Below the pieces are notes generated by a model. The model saw only the letters and a list, made by a program, of their open reading frames with translations. It ran no database searches and was not told the origin of the DNA. A DNA stretch of 64,000 nucleotides from Herbaspirillum sp. SJZ107 (lineage in GTDB: Bacteria > Pseudomonadota > Gammaproteobacteria > Burkholderiales > Burkholderiaceae_D), in the NCBI RefSeq assembly GCF_006715485.1, contig NZ_VFNH01000004.1:496001-560000 (forward strand), given 5' to 3'. Position 1 is the first letter of the stretch. Each line of letters opens with the position of its first letter. Shown in pieces: positions 18,246 through 27,098 of this stretch. The position numbers and the translations under genes are program-made.

Positions 18246-19196
18246 TCAGCCGATGGGCACAGTAAGTGGACCTTCTGTCATTTCCTTTGCAACATCCTGA
18301 ATCAATTGCTTCACGGTGCGGCCCGCCAGCGTCAGCGGTCCGTGCTGCGAGATCGCCAGCGCGATATATCGTGACAGTTGCGGCTCAACGATGGCAGCGG
18401 ACTGCAGCGGCACCGACTTGCTGGCGCCGGCAATCGCGTAGGGTCCGAGCAGGGCATACATGCCCCCATTGCTGACGATACGCGTCTGCAATGCCAATGA
18501 ATCGACCTCGGCCGCAACATTCAAGGCAAGCCCGTGCTCCTTGGCCAGCTGATCCAACTGGTCCCGCCACGAGCTAGGCCGACAGAACATCACGAGCGGC
18601 AAACCGTTGAGCGCCTTGAATGGCACTACGGCGTTCCGTGTCAGCCCATCCCCTTCCGGACCCACGAGATAGGTTGGCACCTGCGTCAGGTAGATATCGC
18701 CATGATTCGGGACCGGGCTGTGACGGTAAAGGATCGCCAGATCCACGTCGCCGCTCTCCAGCCAGGTTTCCAGCTGGGCCCCTTGTCCTTCACGGAGCAT
18801 CAGCTGGATCAGCGGATAGCGTTCCTTCAGCCTGTAAAACAGGGTGCTTGCCATCGGATGGGCTGTGGAAGGCAGTATGCCGATACGTACCGTCCCAACC
18901 GGCGTCCCGGCCGTGGCACGAATATCGTTCGTCAGCTGGTCGGTATCGGCAATCCATCCGCGGATACGCGGCGCAATGCGGCGCCCAAGTTCGGTCAAGG
19001 TCACACCGCGCCCGGTGCGTACGAACAGGCGTCCCCCGCATTCACGCTCGAGTTCGCCAATCTGGCGGCTGATGTGAGGCTGTGTCGTTCCGTACGCTGT
19101 TGCCGCCTTGCTCAGGCTGCCCAGTTCACTCACCACGATAAACAGTTTCCACGCCGAATAATCGATCGCATCATCGTGACTTGCTTTTTTAGGCAT
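18246..19196 (-). CDS. LysR-family transcriptional regulator
   Basis: About 316 residues from MPKKASHDD (an upstream start at 19238 is possible). N-terminal winged HTH: WKLFIVVSELGSLSKAATAY then QPHISRQIGELE. The effector-binding domain covers about residues 100-300. It is a close paralogue of the LysR at 31491: both share ILPSTAHP, REGQGAQLETWLE and GGMYALLGPYAIA. It is divergent from the FAH-hydrolase operon starting at 19302 and probably controls it; the intergenic region has paired TTGGTCAA repeats. The inducer is unknown. Confidence 0.9.
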   Translation of the reverse strand: MPKKASHDDAIDYSAWKLFIVVSELGSLSKAATAYGTTQPHISRQIGELERECGGRLFVRTGRGVTLTELGRRIAPRIRGWIADTDQLTNDIRATAGTPVGTVRIGILPSTAHPMASTLFYRLKERYPLIQLMLREGQGAQLETWLESGDVDLAILYRHSPVPNHGDIYLTQVPTYLVGPEGDGLTRNAVVPFKALNGLPLVMFCRPSSWRDQLDQLAKEHGLALNVAAEVDSLALQTRIVSNGGMYALLGPYAIAGASKSVPLQSAAIVEPQLSRYIALAISQHGPLTLAGRTVKQLIQDVAKEMTEGPLTVPIG

Positions 19197-19301
19197 AGCT
19201 GAAATGTCCGACAGATATATTCTGGCATAGCCTAACACAACCTACACTTGGTCAACCAACCGAACCCATCGATTGGTCAATAAATCAGAGGAGACTCGCA
19301 G
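19197..19301. promoter_or_regulatory. Divergent LysR/catabolic-operon control region
   Basis: Direct repeats TTGGTCAA at 19248-19255 and 19273-19280 (25-bp step) sit just upstream of the AGAGGAGA ribosome site of the operon. ATGTCCGACAGATATA near 19204 resembles ATGTCAGATATA near 31429 in the control region of the second LysR. Either could be a LysR site; this is inference. Confidence 0.4.
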
Positions 19302-20153
19302 ATGAGAATCGTGGCATACGAAATCGATGGAAAAGCCGCTTATGGCGTGCTGTCCGGCGACCAGATCATTAATCCTGGCAAGGCATTTCTGGAGCGTTAT
19401 CCGGACGTCCGCTCGGTCCTGGATGGCGCGGCCTTGCCTGGACTGCGCGAAGCCATTACCGCTGCGTCGGAGCCGCTCGCGCTGGCGAACGTGACCTTGA
19501 CGCCGCCGGTGAACAATCCGCGCAAGGTGTTCTGCGTCGGCCTGAACTATAAATCGCATGTCGCCGAGACCAAGCGGCCAGATGCCGAGTATCCGTCCAT
19601 CTTCGTCCGCTTCGCGGATTCCCTGACGGCGCACGGCGCCGGGCTGCTGTACCCGGGCAGCAAGTCGGAAAAATTCGATTACGAGGGCGAACTGGCGGTC
19701 GTCATCGGCAAGGCAGGGCAGGACATTGAAGAGTCCGATGCCATGGATTATGTGGCCGGCTATGCCTGCTTCAACGATGCCACCGTCCGCGACTGGCAGC
19801 GTCATACCCATCAATGGACCCCAGGGAAGAACTTTCCCGGCACCGGTGCTTTTGGCCCTGCGCTGGTGACGGCCGACGAAGTGGGTGACATCACACAGTG
19901 CGTGCTGACGACCCGACTGAACGGCCAGGTGATGCAGCATGCGTCCTTGTCCGACCTGATCTTCACCTTGCCCGTCATTATTTCCTATCTGTCGCGCTTT
20001 ACCCCTCTCAGTCCGGGTGACGTGATCGCGACCGGTACGCCCGGCGGCGTCGGCGACCGCCGCGAGCCGCCGCTCTACATGAAACCCGGCGATACGGTCG
20101 AGGTGGAGATCAGTGGCGTGGGCCTGCTACGCAATACCGTCACGGCCGCCTAA
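19302..20153 (+). CDS. Fumarylacetoacetate hydrolase-family protein
   Basis: 283 residues, FAH family, which cleaves C-C bonds of 1,3-diketo acids, or hydrates or decarboxylates related ring-fission products, using Mg or Mn. Metal ligands fit E128 and E130 (KFDYEGELAVVIG) and D159 (CFNDATVRDWQ). The family end GDVIATGTPGGVG is present. Cytoplasmic. AGAGGAGA precedes the ATG. It is the first gene of an apparent operon with HyuA, HyuB, a small Cys protein, a CobW-type GTPase, an MFS transporter and a porin. It likely acts late in breakdown of a cyclic compound; the exact substrate cannot be told. Confidence 0.9.
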   Translation: MRIVAYEIDGKAAYGVLSGDQIINPGKAFLERYPDVRSVLDGAALPGLREAITAASEPLALANVTLTPPVNNPRKVFCVGLNYKSHVAETKRPDAEYPSIFVRFADSLTAHGAGLLYPGSKSEKFDYEGELAVVIGKAGQDIEESDAMDYVAGYACFNDATVRDWQRHTHQWTPGKNFPGTGAFGPALVTADEVGDITQCVLTTRLNGQVMQHASLSDLIFTLPVIISYLSRFTPLSPGDVIATGTPGGVGDRREPPLYMKPGDTVEVEISGVGLLRNTVTAA

Positions 20154-20185
20154 GCCGACCATCGTACCCAAGAGGAGACATCAGC

Positions 20186-22288
20186 ATGACTAAAACAAAC
20201 TCGACCCCGACGCCCGGAACCGGTCACTTGCGGATCGCGGTCGATATCGGCGGCACCTTCACCGATCTGGCGATCCTGAACGAAAAGACGGGCGAACTGT
20301 CCTTCGGCAAGGCGCTGTCAACCCACGGCCAACTGGTCAACGGCATCCAGAACACGCTGGACAGTGCCGGTGCCCACGTGGAAAACGGCGGCCTGTTCCT
20401 GCACGGCTCGACCATCGCGATCAACACGCTGCTCGAGCGCAACGGCGCCAAGACTGCGCTGCTGATCACGCAGGGCTTCCGCGACATTTATGAAATCGGG
20501 CGCGTCAACCGTCCCGACGCATACAACCTGTTCTTTTCCAAGCACGAGCCCCTGATCCGCCGCTCGCTGCGCTTCGAAGTGCCCGAGCGCCTGCTCGCCG
20601 ACGGCAGCGTGTACCACAAGCTCGACGAAGAGGCGGTGCGCGGCCTCGCGCACCAGCTCAAGGCCGAGGGTGTCGACGCGGTCGCCATCCTGCTGCTTCA
20701 CTCCTACCGCAACCCCGCTCACGAAATCCGCGTCCGTGAAATCGTACGCGAGGAGATTCCTGGCGTCTTCGTCACCGCTTCGCATGAACTGTCGCAGGAA
20801 TACCGCGAATTCGAACGCGTCTCGACCGTGGCCGCCAATGCCTACGTCGGCCCGCGCGTGTCCGCCTACCTTGGCGAACTCGAGACGCACCTGGAGCAGC
20901 AAGGCTTCCCGGGCGACTTCTATGCCGTGCAGTCTACCGGTGGCCTGTTCCCGCTGGACCATGCTCGTCGCGAATGCGTGCGCATGCTCGAATCGGGGCC
21001 GGCTGCCGGCGTGATCGGCGCCCAGGCCATCTGCGCGCAACTGGGCCTGGGTGATGCCATCGCGTTCGACATGGGTGGCACGACCGCGAAGGCCGGCGTC
21101 ATCAACGATGGCAAGCCGCTGACCAGCAGCAGCGCCCTGATCGGCGGCTATGAAAAGGCCCTGCCGATCCAGATTCCGATGATCGACATCTTCGAGGTCG
21201 GCACCGGTGGGGGCAGCATCGCTCGCCTGGAAGTGGGCAATGCGCTGCGGGTGGGGCCGCAAAGCGCCGGCTCGATCCCGGGCCCGGTGTGCTACCAGCG
21301 CGGCGGTACCGAACCGACCGTGACCGACGCCAACCTCTTGCTGGGACGCCTCGACGAACACAACTTCCTCGGTGGCGAAATGCTGCTCGACAAGGACAAT
21401 GCCTACCGGGCAATGCAGGTCAAGATTAGCGACCCGCTCGATATCGATCCGGTGAAGGCGGCCGATGGCATCCTGCGCATTGCGGTGACCTCGATGTCCC
21501 ATGCAGTCAAGGCAGTGACCACCGAGCGCGGTCTGGACGCCGGCAGCTTCACGATGGTGGTCTATGGCGGTGCCGGTCCGCTGCATGCGTCGGCCATCGC
21601 CCGCGAACTCGGTATCCGCAAAGTCCTGATCCCGTTTGCACCCGGCTACTTCTCTGCCTATGGCATGTTGTTTTCCGACCTGCGCTACGACTACGTGCGC
21701 TCGGTCTTCCGCAAGCTCGACGACGTGTCGTTCGATGACATCGAAGCGATCTACGCCGGGATGGAGGCCGAAGGCCGGGCCGCGCTGGCGCAGTCCGCAG
21801 TCACTCCGGAAGAGATCGTGATCGAGCGCGCCGCTGACATGCGCTATGTCGGCCAGGAGCACGCGGTTGCCGTCGACCTGCCGACGGACTTCTTCGTGCG
21901 CCAGGACCGTGCCGCGATCAAGCAGCGCTTCGATGCGGTCCACGCCGTGCGCTACGGCACCTCGGCGCCGGCCGAGCCGGCGGACCTGGTCAGCCTGCGC
22001 GTCACGGTGCTGGGCGTCATGCGCAAGCCGCCCCGCCATGCTGTCGAGGAAGGCAGCACAACCCCTCCTGCAGAAGCTTTGCGTGCCCATAAGGACGTGT
22101 ACTTCCGTTCCGCCAACGGCTTTGTCGCCACGCCGGTCTACAAACGGCACCTGCTGCGCAGCGGCAACCGTATCGCCGGTCCGGCCCTGGTCGAAGAACA
22201 CGCCTCGACCACGGTCGTGCAGCCTGGCGACAAGGTGCTCGTCGACGTCTTTGGCAACCTGCAAATTTCCATCGGGAGTGAACTGTAA
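20186..22288 (+). CDS. hyuA: Hydantoinase/oxoprolinase-family protein, subunit A
   Basis: 700 residues, HyuA family: the ATP-binding half of ATP-dependent hydantoinase/oxoprolinase or of acetone/acetophenone-type carboxylases. The actin-like ATPase phosphate motifs are visible: DIGGTFTD at about 20-27 and FDMGGTTAKAGV near 293-304, plus GTGGGSIA. It works as a heteromer with HyuB, whose gene overlaps its stop codon (TAATG). AGGAGA precedes the ATG. The family includes N-methylhydantoinase, oxoprolinase and ketone carboxylases; context does not settle which. The symbol is the family name, not proof of hydantoin use. Confidence 0.88.
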   Translation: MTKTNSTPTPGTGHLRIAVDIGGTFTDLAILNEKTGELSFGKALSTHGQLVNGIQNTLDSAGAHVENGGLFLHGSTIAINTLLERNGAKTALLITQGFRDIYEIGRVNRPDAYNLFFSKHEPLIRRSLRFEVPERLLADGSVYHKLDEEAVRGLAHQLKAEGVDAVAILLLHSYRNPAHEIRVREIVREEIPGVFVTASHELSQEYREFERVSTVAANAYVGPRVSAYLGELETHLEQQGFPGDFYAVQSTGGLFPLDHARRECVRMLESGPAAGVIGAQAICAQLGLGDAIAFDMGGTTAKAGVINDGKPLTSSSALIGGYEKALPIQIPMIDIFEVGTGGGSIARLEVGNALRVGPQSAGSIPGPVCYQRGGTEPTVTDANLLLGRLDEHNFLGGEMLLDKDNAYRAMQVKISDPLDIDPVKAADGILRIAVTSMSHAVKAVTTERGLDAGSFTMVVYGGAGPLHASAIARELGIRKVLIPFAPGYFSAYGMLFSDLRYDYVRSVFRKLDDVSFDDIEAIYAGMEAEGRAALAQSAVTPEEIVIERAADMRYVGQEHAVAVDLPTDFFVRQDRAAIKQRFDAVHAVRYGTSAPAEPADLVSLRVTVLGVMRKPPRHAVEEGSTTPPAEALRAHKDVYFRSANGFVATPVYKRHLLRSGNRIAGPALVEEHASTTVVQPGDKVLVDVFGNLQISIGSEL

Positions 22289-24069
22289 TGAAAACCCAAG
22301 AGTACGCAGCCAGCACTGCCGGCGCATCGAACACCGTCGACGCCGTCACCGTCGAAATCATCCGTAACGGCCTGATCGCGGTGACGGAGGAAATGAAATC
22401 CAACCTCACCCGCACCGCCTACAACCTGATCATCTACGAGGCGCTCGACTTCACCGTGGGCCTGTTCACGACCGAAGGGGACTCGATCTCCATCGGCCTG
22501 GGCCTGCCGATGTTCATCCGCGGCATGAGCGAGACCGTAAAAGCGAAGATCCGCCACTTCGGCCTGGAGAACATCAAGCCGGGCGACATCCTGGTCACCA
22601 ACGACGCCTATACCACGGGCAGCCACCTGAACCACTTCACGTTCACCATGCCGGTCTTCCACGAGGACGAGCTGATCGGCTTCACCTGCTGCATGGCCCA
22701 CTGGCTGGACGTCGGGGGCACGCTCGGCCAGATCACCACCGACATCTACTCGGAAGGGATCCAGATCCCGATCGTCAAATACCGCAAGGAAGGCGTGGTG
22801 AACCAGGACCTGGTCGACATCATCGCGATGAACGTGCGCCTGTCCGAACGCGCGATGGGCGACCTGCGGGCCCAAATCACGGCCATCACCACGGGTGAGC
22901 GCCGCTACCTGGAACTGGTGAAGCGCTATGGCTGGCCGGCGGTGCGTGCGTCGGTGGTGCAGATCATGGATCACTCGGAGGCACTGGCGCGTGCCAACAC
23001 GCTGACCATTCCCGACGGCGTCTACGAGGCCGAATCGTACATGGACGACGATGGCCTGGAAGTCGGCAAGCGCATTCCGATCCGGGTCAAGGTCATTGTC
23101 GAAGGCGACGGGATGACGGTTGATTTCACCGATGTGGCGAAGCAAGTGCGCGGCTTCTACAACTCGGGCTTCACGACCGGTATCGCATGCGCCCAGGTCG
23201 CGTACAAATGCCTGACCACGCCGACCGATTACCCGGTCAACGACGGCAGCTTCCGACCCCTCAAGGTGATCATGCCGATGGGGACCGTGATCAGCGCCGA
23301 GCGGCCCTTTCCGATGCGGGTGTGGATGACGTTCCCGATGACCGTGATCGACACCATCTTCAAGGCCCTCGCGCCCGCCATTCCCGACCGCGCGATCGCC
23401 GGTCACCACGCCGACCTGGTGTTCCCGAACATCCACGGCATCTCGCCCGAGGACGGTCGCCTGTTCATCGTCGGCATCGGGCCTCTGGGCGGCGGCTGGG
23501 GCGCCAAGTCGCGCGAAGATGGCGTCTCGGCCACGGTGTGCATCAACGACGGCGATACCCACAACAGCCCGAGCGAGCAGCTCGAGGCGAAATACCCGGT
23601 GCTGGTCGAAAGCTACCGCCTGCGCCAGGACAGCGCGGGCGCGGGGCGCCAGCGCGGCGGCCTCGGCGCGGAGATGGTTGTGCAGGCGCTGTCGCCATTC
23701 ACCGTCACCACGCGTATCGATCGCGTGCACTGCAAACCCTGGGGCCTGGATGGCGGCCATGAGGCGGCAGGCAACGGCATCGGTATCCGGAAGGATGGGG
23801 TGTGGGACGAGAGCCATGCGAACGCCAAGATCTTCAATGTGCGCCTGGCGCGCGGCGACGCCTACAAGATGCTGTCCGGTGGCGGTGGCGGCTTCGGCGA
23901 CCCGGCCGAACGCGATCCCGAACTGGTGGCGCATGATGTCCGCGAAGGCTATGTCAGCCGTGAGCAGGCAGAGGCCGCCTATCGCGTGATCGTCGGCGCC
24001 GATGGCCATGCCGATGCAGAGGCAACGGCGCGCCTGCGCAGCGCGGCATCGACGCCGGCCAACGTCTGA
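22288..24069 (+). CDS. hyuB: Hydantoinase/oxoprolinase-family protein, subunit B
   Basis: 593 residues, HyuB family, partner of the upstream HyuA; the ATG overlaps the HyuA stop, so translation is likely coupled. Family signatures seen include NDAYTTGSHLNHFTF near the N terminus, GGGWGAKSREDG in the middle, and GGGGGFGDPAERDP near the C terminus. The HyuB part holds the substrate/metal site in related carboxylases (family knowledge). It is full length for the family. The next gene starts 7 bp after its stop codon. Confidence 0.88.
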   Translation: MKTQEYAASTAGASNTVDAVTVEIIRNGLIAVTEEMKSNLTRTAYNLIIYEALDFTVGLFTTEGDSISIGLGLPMFIRGMSETVKAKIRHFGLENIKPGDILVTNDAYTTGSHLNHFTFTMPVFHEDELIGFTCCMAHWLDVGGTLGQITTDIYSEGIQIPIVKYRKEGVVNQDLVDIIAMNVRLSERAMGDLRAQITAITTGERRYLELVKRYGWPAVRASVVQIMDHSEALARANTLTIPDGVYEAESYMDDDGLEVGKRIPIRVKVIVEGDGMTVDFTDVAKQVRGFYNSGFTTGIACAQVAYKCLTTPTDYPVNDGSFRPLKVIMPMGTVISAERPFPMRVWMTFPMTVIDTIFKALAPAIPDRAIAGHHADLVFPNIHGISPEDGRLFIVGIGPLGGGWGAKSREDGVSATVCINDGDTHNSPSEQLEAKYPVLVESYRLRQDSAGAGRQRGGLGAEMVVQALSPFTVTTRIDRVHCKPWGLDGGHEAAGNGIGIRKDGVWDESHANAKIFNVRLARGDAYKMLSGGGGGFGDPAERDPELVAHDVREGYVSREQAEAAYRVIVGADGHADAEATARLRSAASTPANV

Positions 24070-24076
24070 GGCAGCG

Positions 24077-24451
24077 ATGGAGCACGCCACCCACGCTGTA
24101 TCGGACGAGGCCCGGGAACTGCTCGATATCTGGGACCGCCTGGCGCGCCAGCACGTGGCGCTGGCGGGAAGCTGCGCCTGCAGTGTGGGTGGTGTCACGC
24201 TGCAGTTGCAGGACTTCGAGCAGGACATCGTCGATTACCTGCTCGGCCAGGCCGAGCGCAACGATCGCGCCGATGTCGCGGCGCTGCTGCGTCATCGTGG
24301 ACGCGATGAGGATGGCAAGTGGAGCATCGGCGCATTGCTCGGCGCGCTGGCCGGCAAGGAAGCGCCGGCCGGCGCCGGCATCGACGCGCCGGCGTTCATC
24401 CTGACCCGCCTCGGCAAGACCTTGCGTTCATTCGCCAAACTTCATGGTTGA
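24077..24451 (+). CDS. Small Cys-containing protein in the hydantoinase operon
   Basis: 124 residues, cytoplasmic, mostly helical, with a closely spaced Cys pair (GSCACSVGG) followed by QLQDFEQDIVDYLL. I do not recognise a family. It begins 7 bp after HyuB and ends 10 bp before the CobW-type GTPase, so it belongs to the operon. Multi-subunit ketone carboxylases of the HyuA/HyuB family carry an extra small metal-binding subunit; this protein could play that part or be the client of the metallochaperone, but that is inference. Confidence 0.65.
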   Translation: MEHATHAVSDEARELLDIWDRLARQHVALAGSCACSVGGVTLQLQDFEQDIVDYLLGQAERNDRADVAALLRHRGRDEDGKWSIGALLGALAGKEAPAGAGIDAPAFILTRLGKTLRSFAKLHG

Positions 24452-24461
24452 GAGGAGCCAC

Positions 24462-25487
24462 ATGAGCACGATTGCGAAAACCGCTCTCCCGCTGCCGGTC
24501 ACGGTATTGACTGGTTTCCTGGGCAGCGGAAAAACCACCTTGCTCTCGCATATCCTGCGCGATCCCGCTTTCGCCCGTACCGCCGTCATCATCAACGAAT
24601 TCGGGGAAGTCGGCCTCGATCACGACCTGCTGGAGCAGACACGTGAAGAGCTTGTCCTGCTGGCCAACGGCTGCGTGTGCTGCACGGTGCGCGGCGACTT
24701 GCTGGCCACGCTGAAGCGCCTGGCCGATGAAGGCGCGGTTCACGACATCGACCGGGTGGTGCTGGAAACCACCGGCCTGGCCGATCCGGCGCCGATTCTG
24801 CATACCCTGATGGCCGAGCCGTCGATCCGGGACCAATTCCGTTTTGACCGCCTGATCACCACCGTCGATGCGGTCAACGGCGCGGACACCCTTCATCGCC
24901 ACGAAGCGGCGCGGCACCAGGCTGCCCTGGCCGACCGGCTGGTACTGACGAAAACCGACCTATGCACGCCGGAACAGCGCCAGGAGCTCGAAGGCTGGCT
25001 GGAAGCACTGAATCCAGGTGCGCCCCTATATCCGGCCTTTCAGGGCCAGATCGCGCCGGACGTCCTGTTCGGCGGCGCGACTTCGCACGAGGCAAGCGAC
25101 AGCGACCAGTGGATTGCCCGCGCGGCAAGCCACGAGCATCACGGAGAGCATCACGACGACCACGCTCATCATCATGACGACGGTATCCGCTCGTACGCCG
25201 TGGTGCTTGACGAACCTGTCTCGTGGGGCGGTTTCGAGTCATGGCTGAATGTGATGACCGCCATGCGCGGCCCGGATCTGTTGCGGGTAAAGGGGTTGGT
25301 ACAGGTGCGGGAACATCCGGACCGGCCTGTCGTCATCCATGGTGTCCAGCATGTGTTTCACCCGCCACGCATCCTCGATGCCTGGCCAAGTGACGATCGC
25401 CGCACCCGCCTCGTGTTCATCACCCGTGGCATCGATCCGGACGATATCGAGGCGACGCTTGCCGTTTTCGCAAACAGGCATGCATAG
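24462..25487 (+). CDS. CobW/COG0523-family GTPase (metallochaperone)
   Basis: 341 residues, G3E-family GTPase. Walker A GFLGSGKT is at 18-25, the metal-binding CxCC motif CVCC is at 71-74, and a histidine-rich loop (HEHHGEHHDDHAHHHDD, about 222-240) lies between the GTPase domain and the CobW C-terminal domain. Such proteins deliver Zn, Co or Fe to target enzymes. The ATG at 24462 follows a GAGAGGAG site. Its place in the operon suggests it metallates HyuB or the small Cys protein. Members regulated by zinc are usually near Zur sites, which I do not see here. Confidence 0.9.
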   Translation: MSTIAKTALPLPVTVLTGFLGSGKTTLLSHILRDPAFARTAVIINEFGEVGLDHDLLEQTREELVLLANGCVCCTVRGDLLATLKRLADEGAVHDIDRVVLETTGLADPAPILHTLMAEPSIRDQFRFDRLITTVDAVNGADTLHRHEAARHQAALADRLVLTKTDLCTPEQRQELEGWLEALNPGAPLYPAFQGQIAPDVLFGGATSHEASDSDQWIARAASHEHHGEHHDDHAHHHDDGIRSYAVVLDEPVSWGGFESWLNVMTAMRGPDLLRVKGLVQVREHPDRPVVIHGVQHVFHPPRILDAWPSDDRRTRLVFITRGIDPDDIEATLAVFANRHA

Positions 25488-25630
25488 ACGTATGTAGGCT
25501 GTGCCTGCGCATGAAACAGTCGCTTAATGCCCAGAATATTGCAAATAGGAAATAAAACGAAGTTTTTACCATAACCAGCAAGCTCACGTAGGCCGCGCAG
25601 ACGGCATGAACATTCAATCACGGAGACATC

Positions 25631-27070
25631 ATGAGCATCGCAAACAACTCGGCCGGACTGAAGGCGCACGAGGAGTCAGTTGCCGCGGGTGAACAAAGCA
25701 TCACGCAGGCGGCACGGCTATTGTTTCGGTTGGAAAACGTACATATGTGCCGGTGGCATACCAGGGCCAGGATCATCATGGGAAGCGCGACCTTCTTCGA
25801 TGCGTTCGACGCCTTGTCCCTCGCCTTCGTTCTGCCGGTGCTGATCGGCCTGTGGAAGATATCGCCGGGCCAGGTCGGACTGCTTATCGCTGCGGGTTAC
25901 CTGGGCCAGGTGGCGGGCGCGCTGTTCTTCGGCTGGCTGGCCGAGCGCATCGGGCGCATCCGCAGCGCCGGCATCACGATCGGATTGATGTCCGTGATGA
26001 GTATCGGCTGTGCCCTGGCCGGTAACATCAACATGCTGTTCCTGGCACGCTTCATCCAGGGTATCGGCGTTGGCGGCGAAGTCCCGGTGGCGGCCACCTA
26101 CATCAACGAATTGTCGCAGGCAAAGGGACGCGGCCGGTTCTTTCTGCTGTACGAACTGATTTTTCCGATCGGCCTGATGGGGGCGGCCCAGATCGGCGCC
26201 TATGTCGTGCCACGCTTTGGCTGGGAGTACATGTTCCTGGTGGGAGGCATACCCGGGCTCGTGATCAGCTTTCTGGTGTTCCGCTTGTCGGAGTCGCCAC
26301 GCTGGCTGATCGGGCGCGGACGCTACGCCGAAGCGGACCATATCATCACCTCCATCGAAAAGGTGAGCCCCGGCCGCCACCTCGATCCGATCAAGGAAGC
26401 GCCCGCATGCGAAGCGCGCACCGTCGAACTTGCCAATACCCTGCAAAGCAAGAAAAAAGGCTCCTGGAAAGAGCTGTTCTCGCCCGTCTACCGTACGCGT
26501 ACGCTCATCGTCTGGGTCTTATGGGCAAGCGCGTATTTCGTGGCAAACGGCATCAACAACTGGCTCCCCAGCCTTTACAAGACGGTCTACCATCTGCCGT
26601 TGCAGGAATCGCTGCGCATGGCATCGCTCTCGAACGTGCTGAGCACTTGCGCGGTTGTGTGCTGCGCGCTCCTGATCGATCGTACGGGCCGCCGGCGCTG
26701 GGCCATTGGCAGCTTCTTCATAGGCGGGTTGTTGCTCGTGGGCCTGGTCATGCTCGGTACGCATAGCGCCACCAACGTGATGATTCTCGGCTCCGCTGCT
26801 TACGCGGTGATGGGAACCACAACCGTCATGCTGTATTTGTACACCCCCGAGATCTATCCCACCCGGATCCGTGCCATCGGTACCGGCCTCGCCACTTCCT
26901 GGTTGCGTGCGGCCTCGGCAGCGGCGCCGGCGATCGTCGGCCTGGTATTGGCCAAGGATGGCATCTCCACCGTGTTCCTGATGTTCGCTGGCATGACGCT
27001 TGTCGGGCTGATCGCCGCCTGGCGCATGATCGAAACTACCAACCGTTCGCTCGAAGAAATCTCACCCTGA
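25631..27070 (+). CDS. MFS transporter (aromatic-acid/sugar-porter type)
   Basis: 479 residues with twelve hydrophobic segments. The loop 2-3 motif is GWLAERIGRIRSA (the usual GxLaDrxGRr) and its C-half echo is DRTGRRRWAIG. The FDAFDALSLAFVLP opening matches the AAHS/SV2-like branch that takes up aromatic or related acids with protons. Inner membrane. Near-identical motifs occur in the MFS protein at 30043-28649, including the signature NGINNWLPSLYKTVYHLPLQ. It lies between the CobW-type gene and the porin, completing uptake for the pathway. Confidence 0.9.
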   Translation: MSIANNSAGLKAHEESVAAGEQSITQAARLLFRLENVHMCRWHTRARIIMGSATFFDAFDALSLAFVLPVLIGLWKISPGQVGLLIAAGYLGQVAGALFFGWLAERIGRIRSAGITIGLMSVMSIGCALAGNINMLFLARFIQGIGVGGEVPVAATYINELSQAKGRGRFFLLYELIFPIGLMGAAQIGAYVVPRFGWEYMFLVGGIPGLVISFLVFRLSESPRWLIGRGRYAEADHIITSIEKVSPGRHLDPIKEAPACEARTVELANTLQSKKKGSWKELFSPVYRTRTLIVWVLWASAYFVANGINNWLPSLYKTVYHLPLQESLRMASLSNVLSTCAVVCCALLIDRTGRRRWAIGSFFIGGLLLVGLVMLGTHSATNVMILGSAAYAVMGTTTVMLYLYTPEIYPTRIRAIGTGLATSWLRAASAAAPAIVGLVLAKDGISTVFLMFAGMTLVGLIAAWRMIETTNRSLEEISP

Positions 27071-27098
27071 GCCAAGCTACTGGCACTACGGAGACAAC

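Noticed and set aside
20318..24228. Long minus-strand frames of 669 and 696 codons opposite hyuA and hyuB
   Set aside because: They are shadows of GC-rich genes: Arg/His/Asp/Gln-rich composition, no domain, and the plus-strand genes carry clear family motifs.
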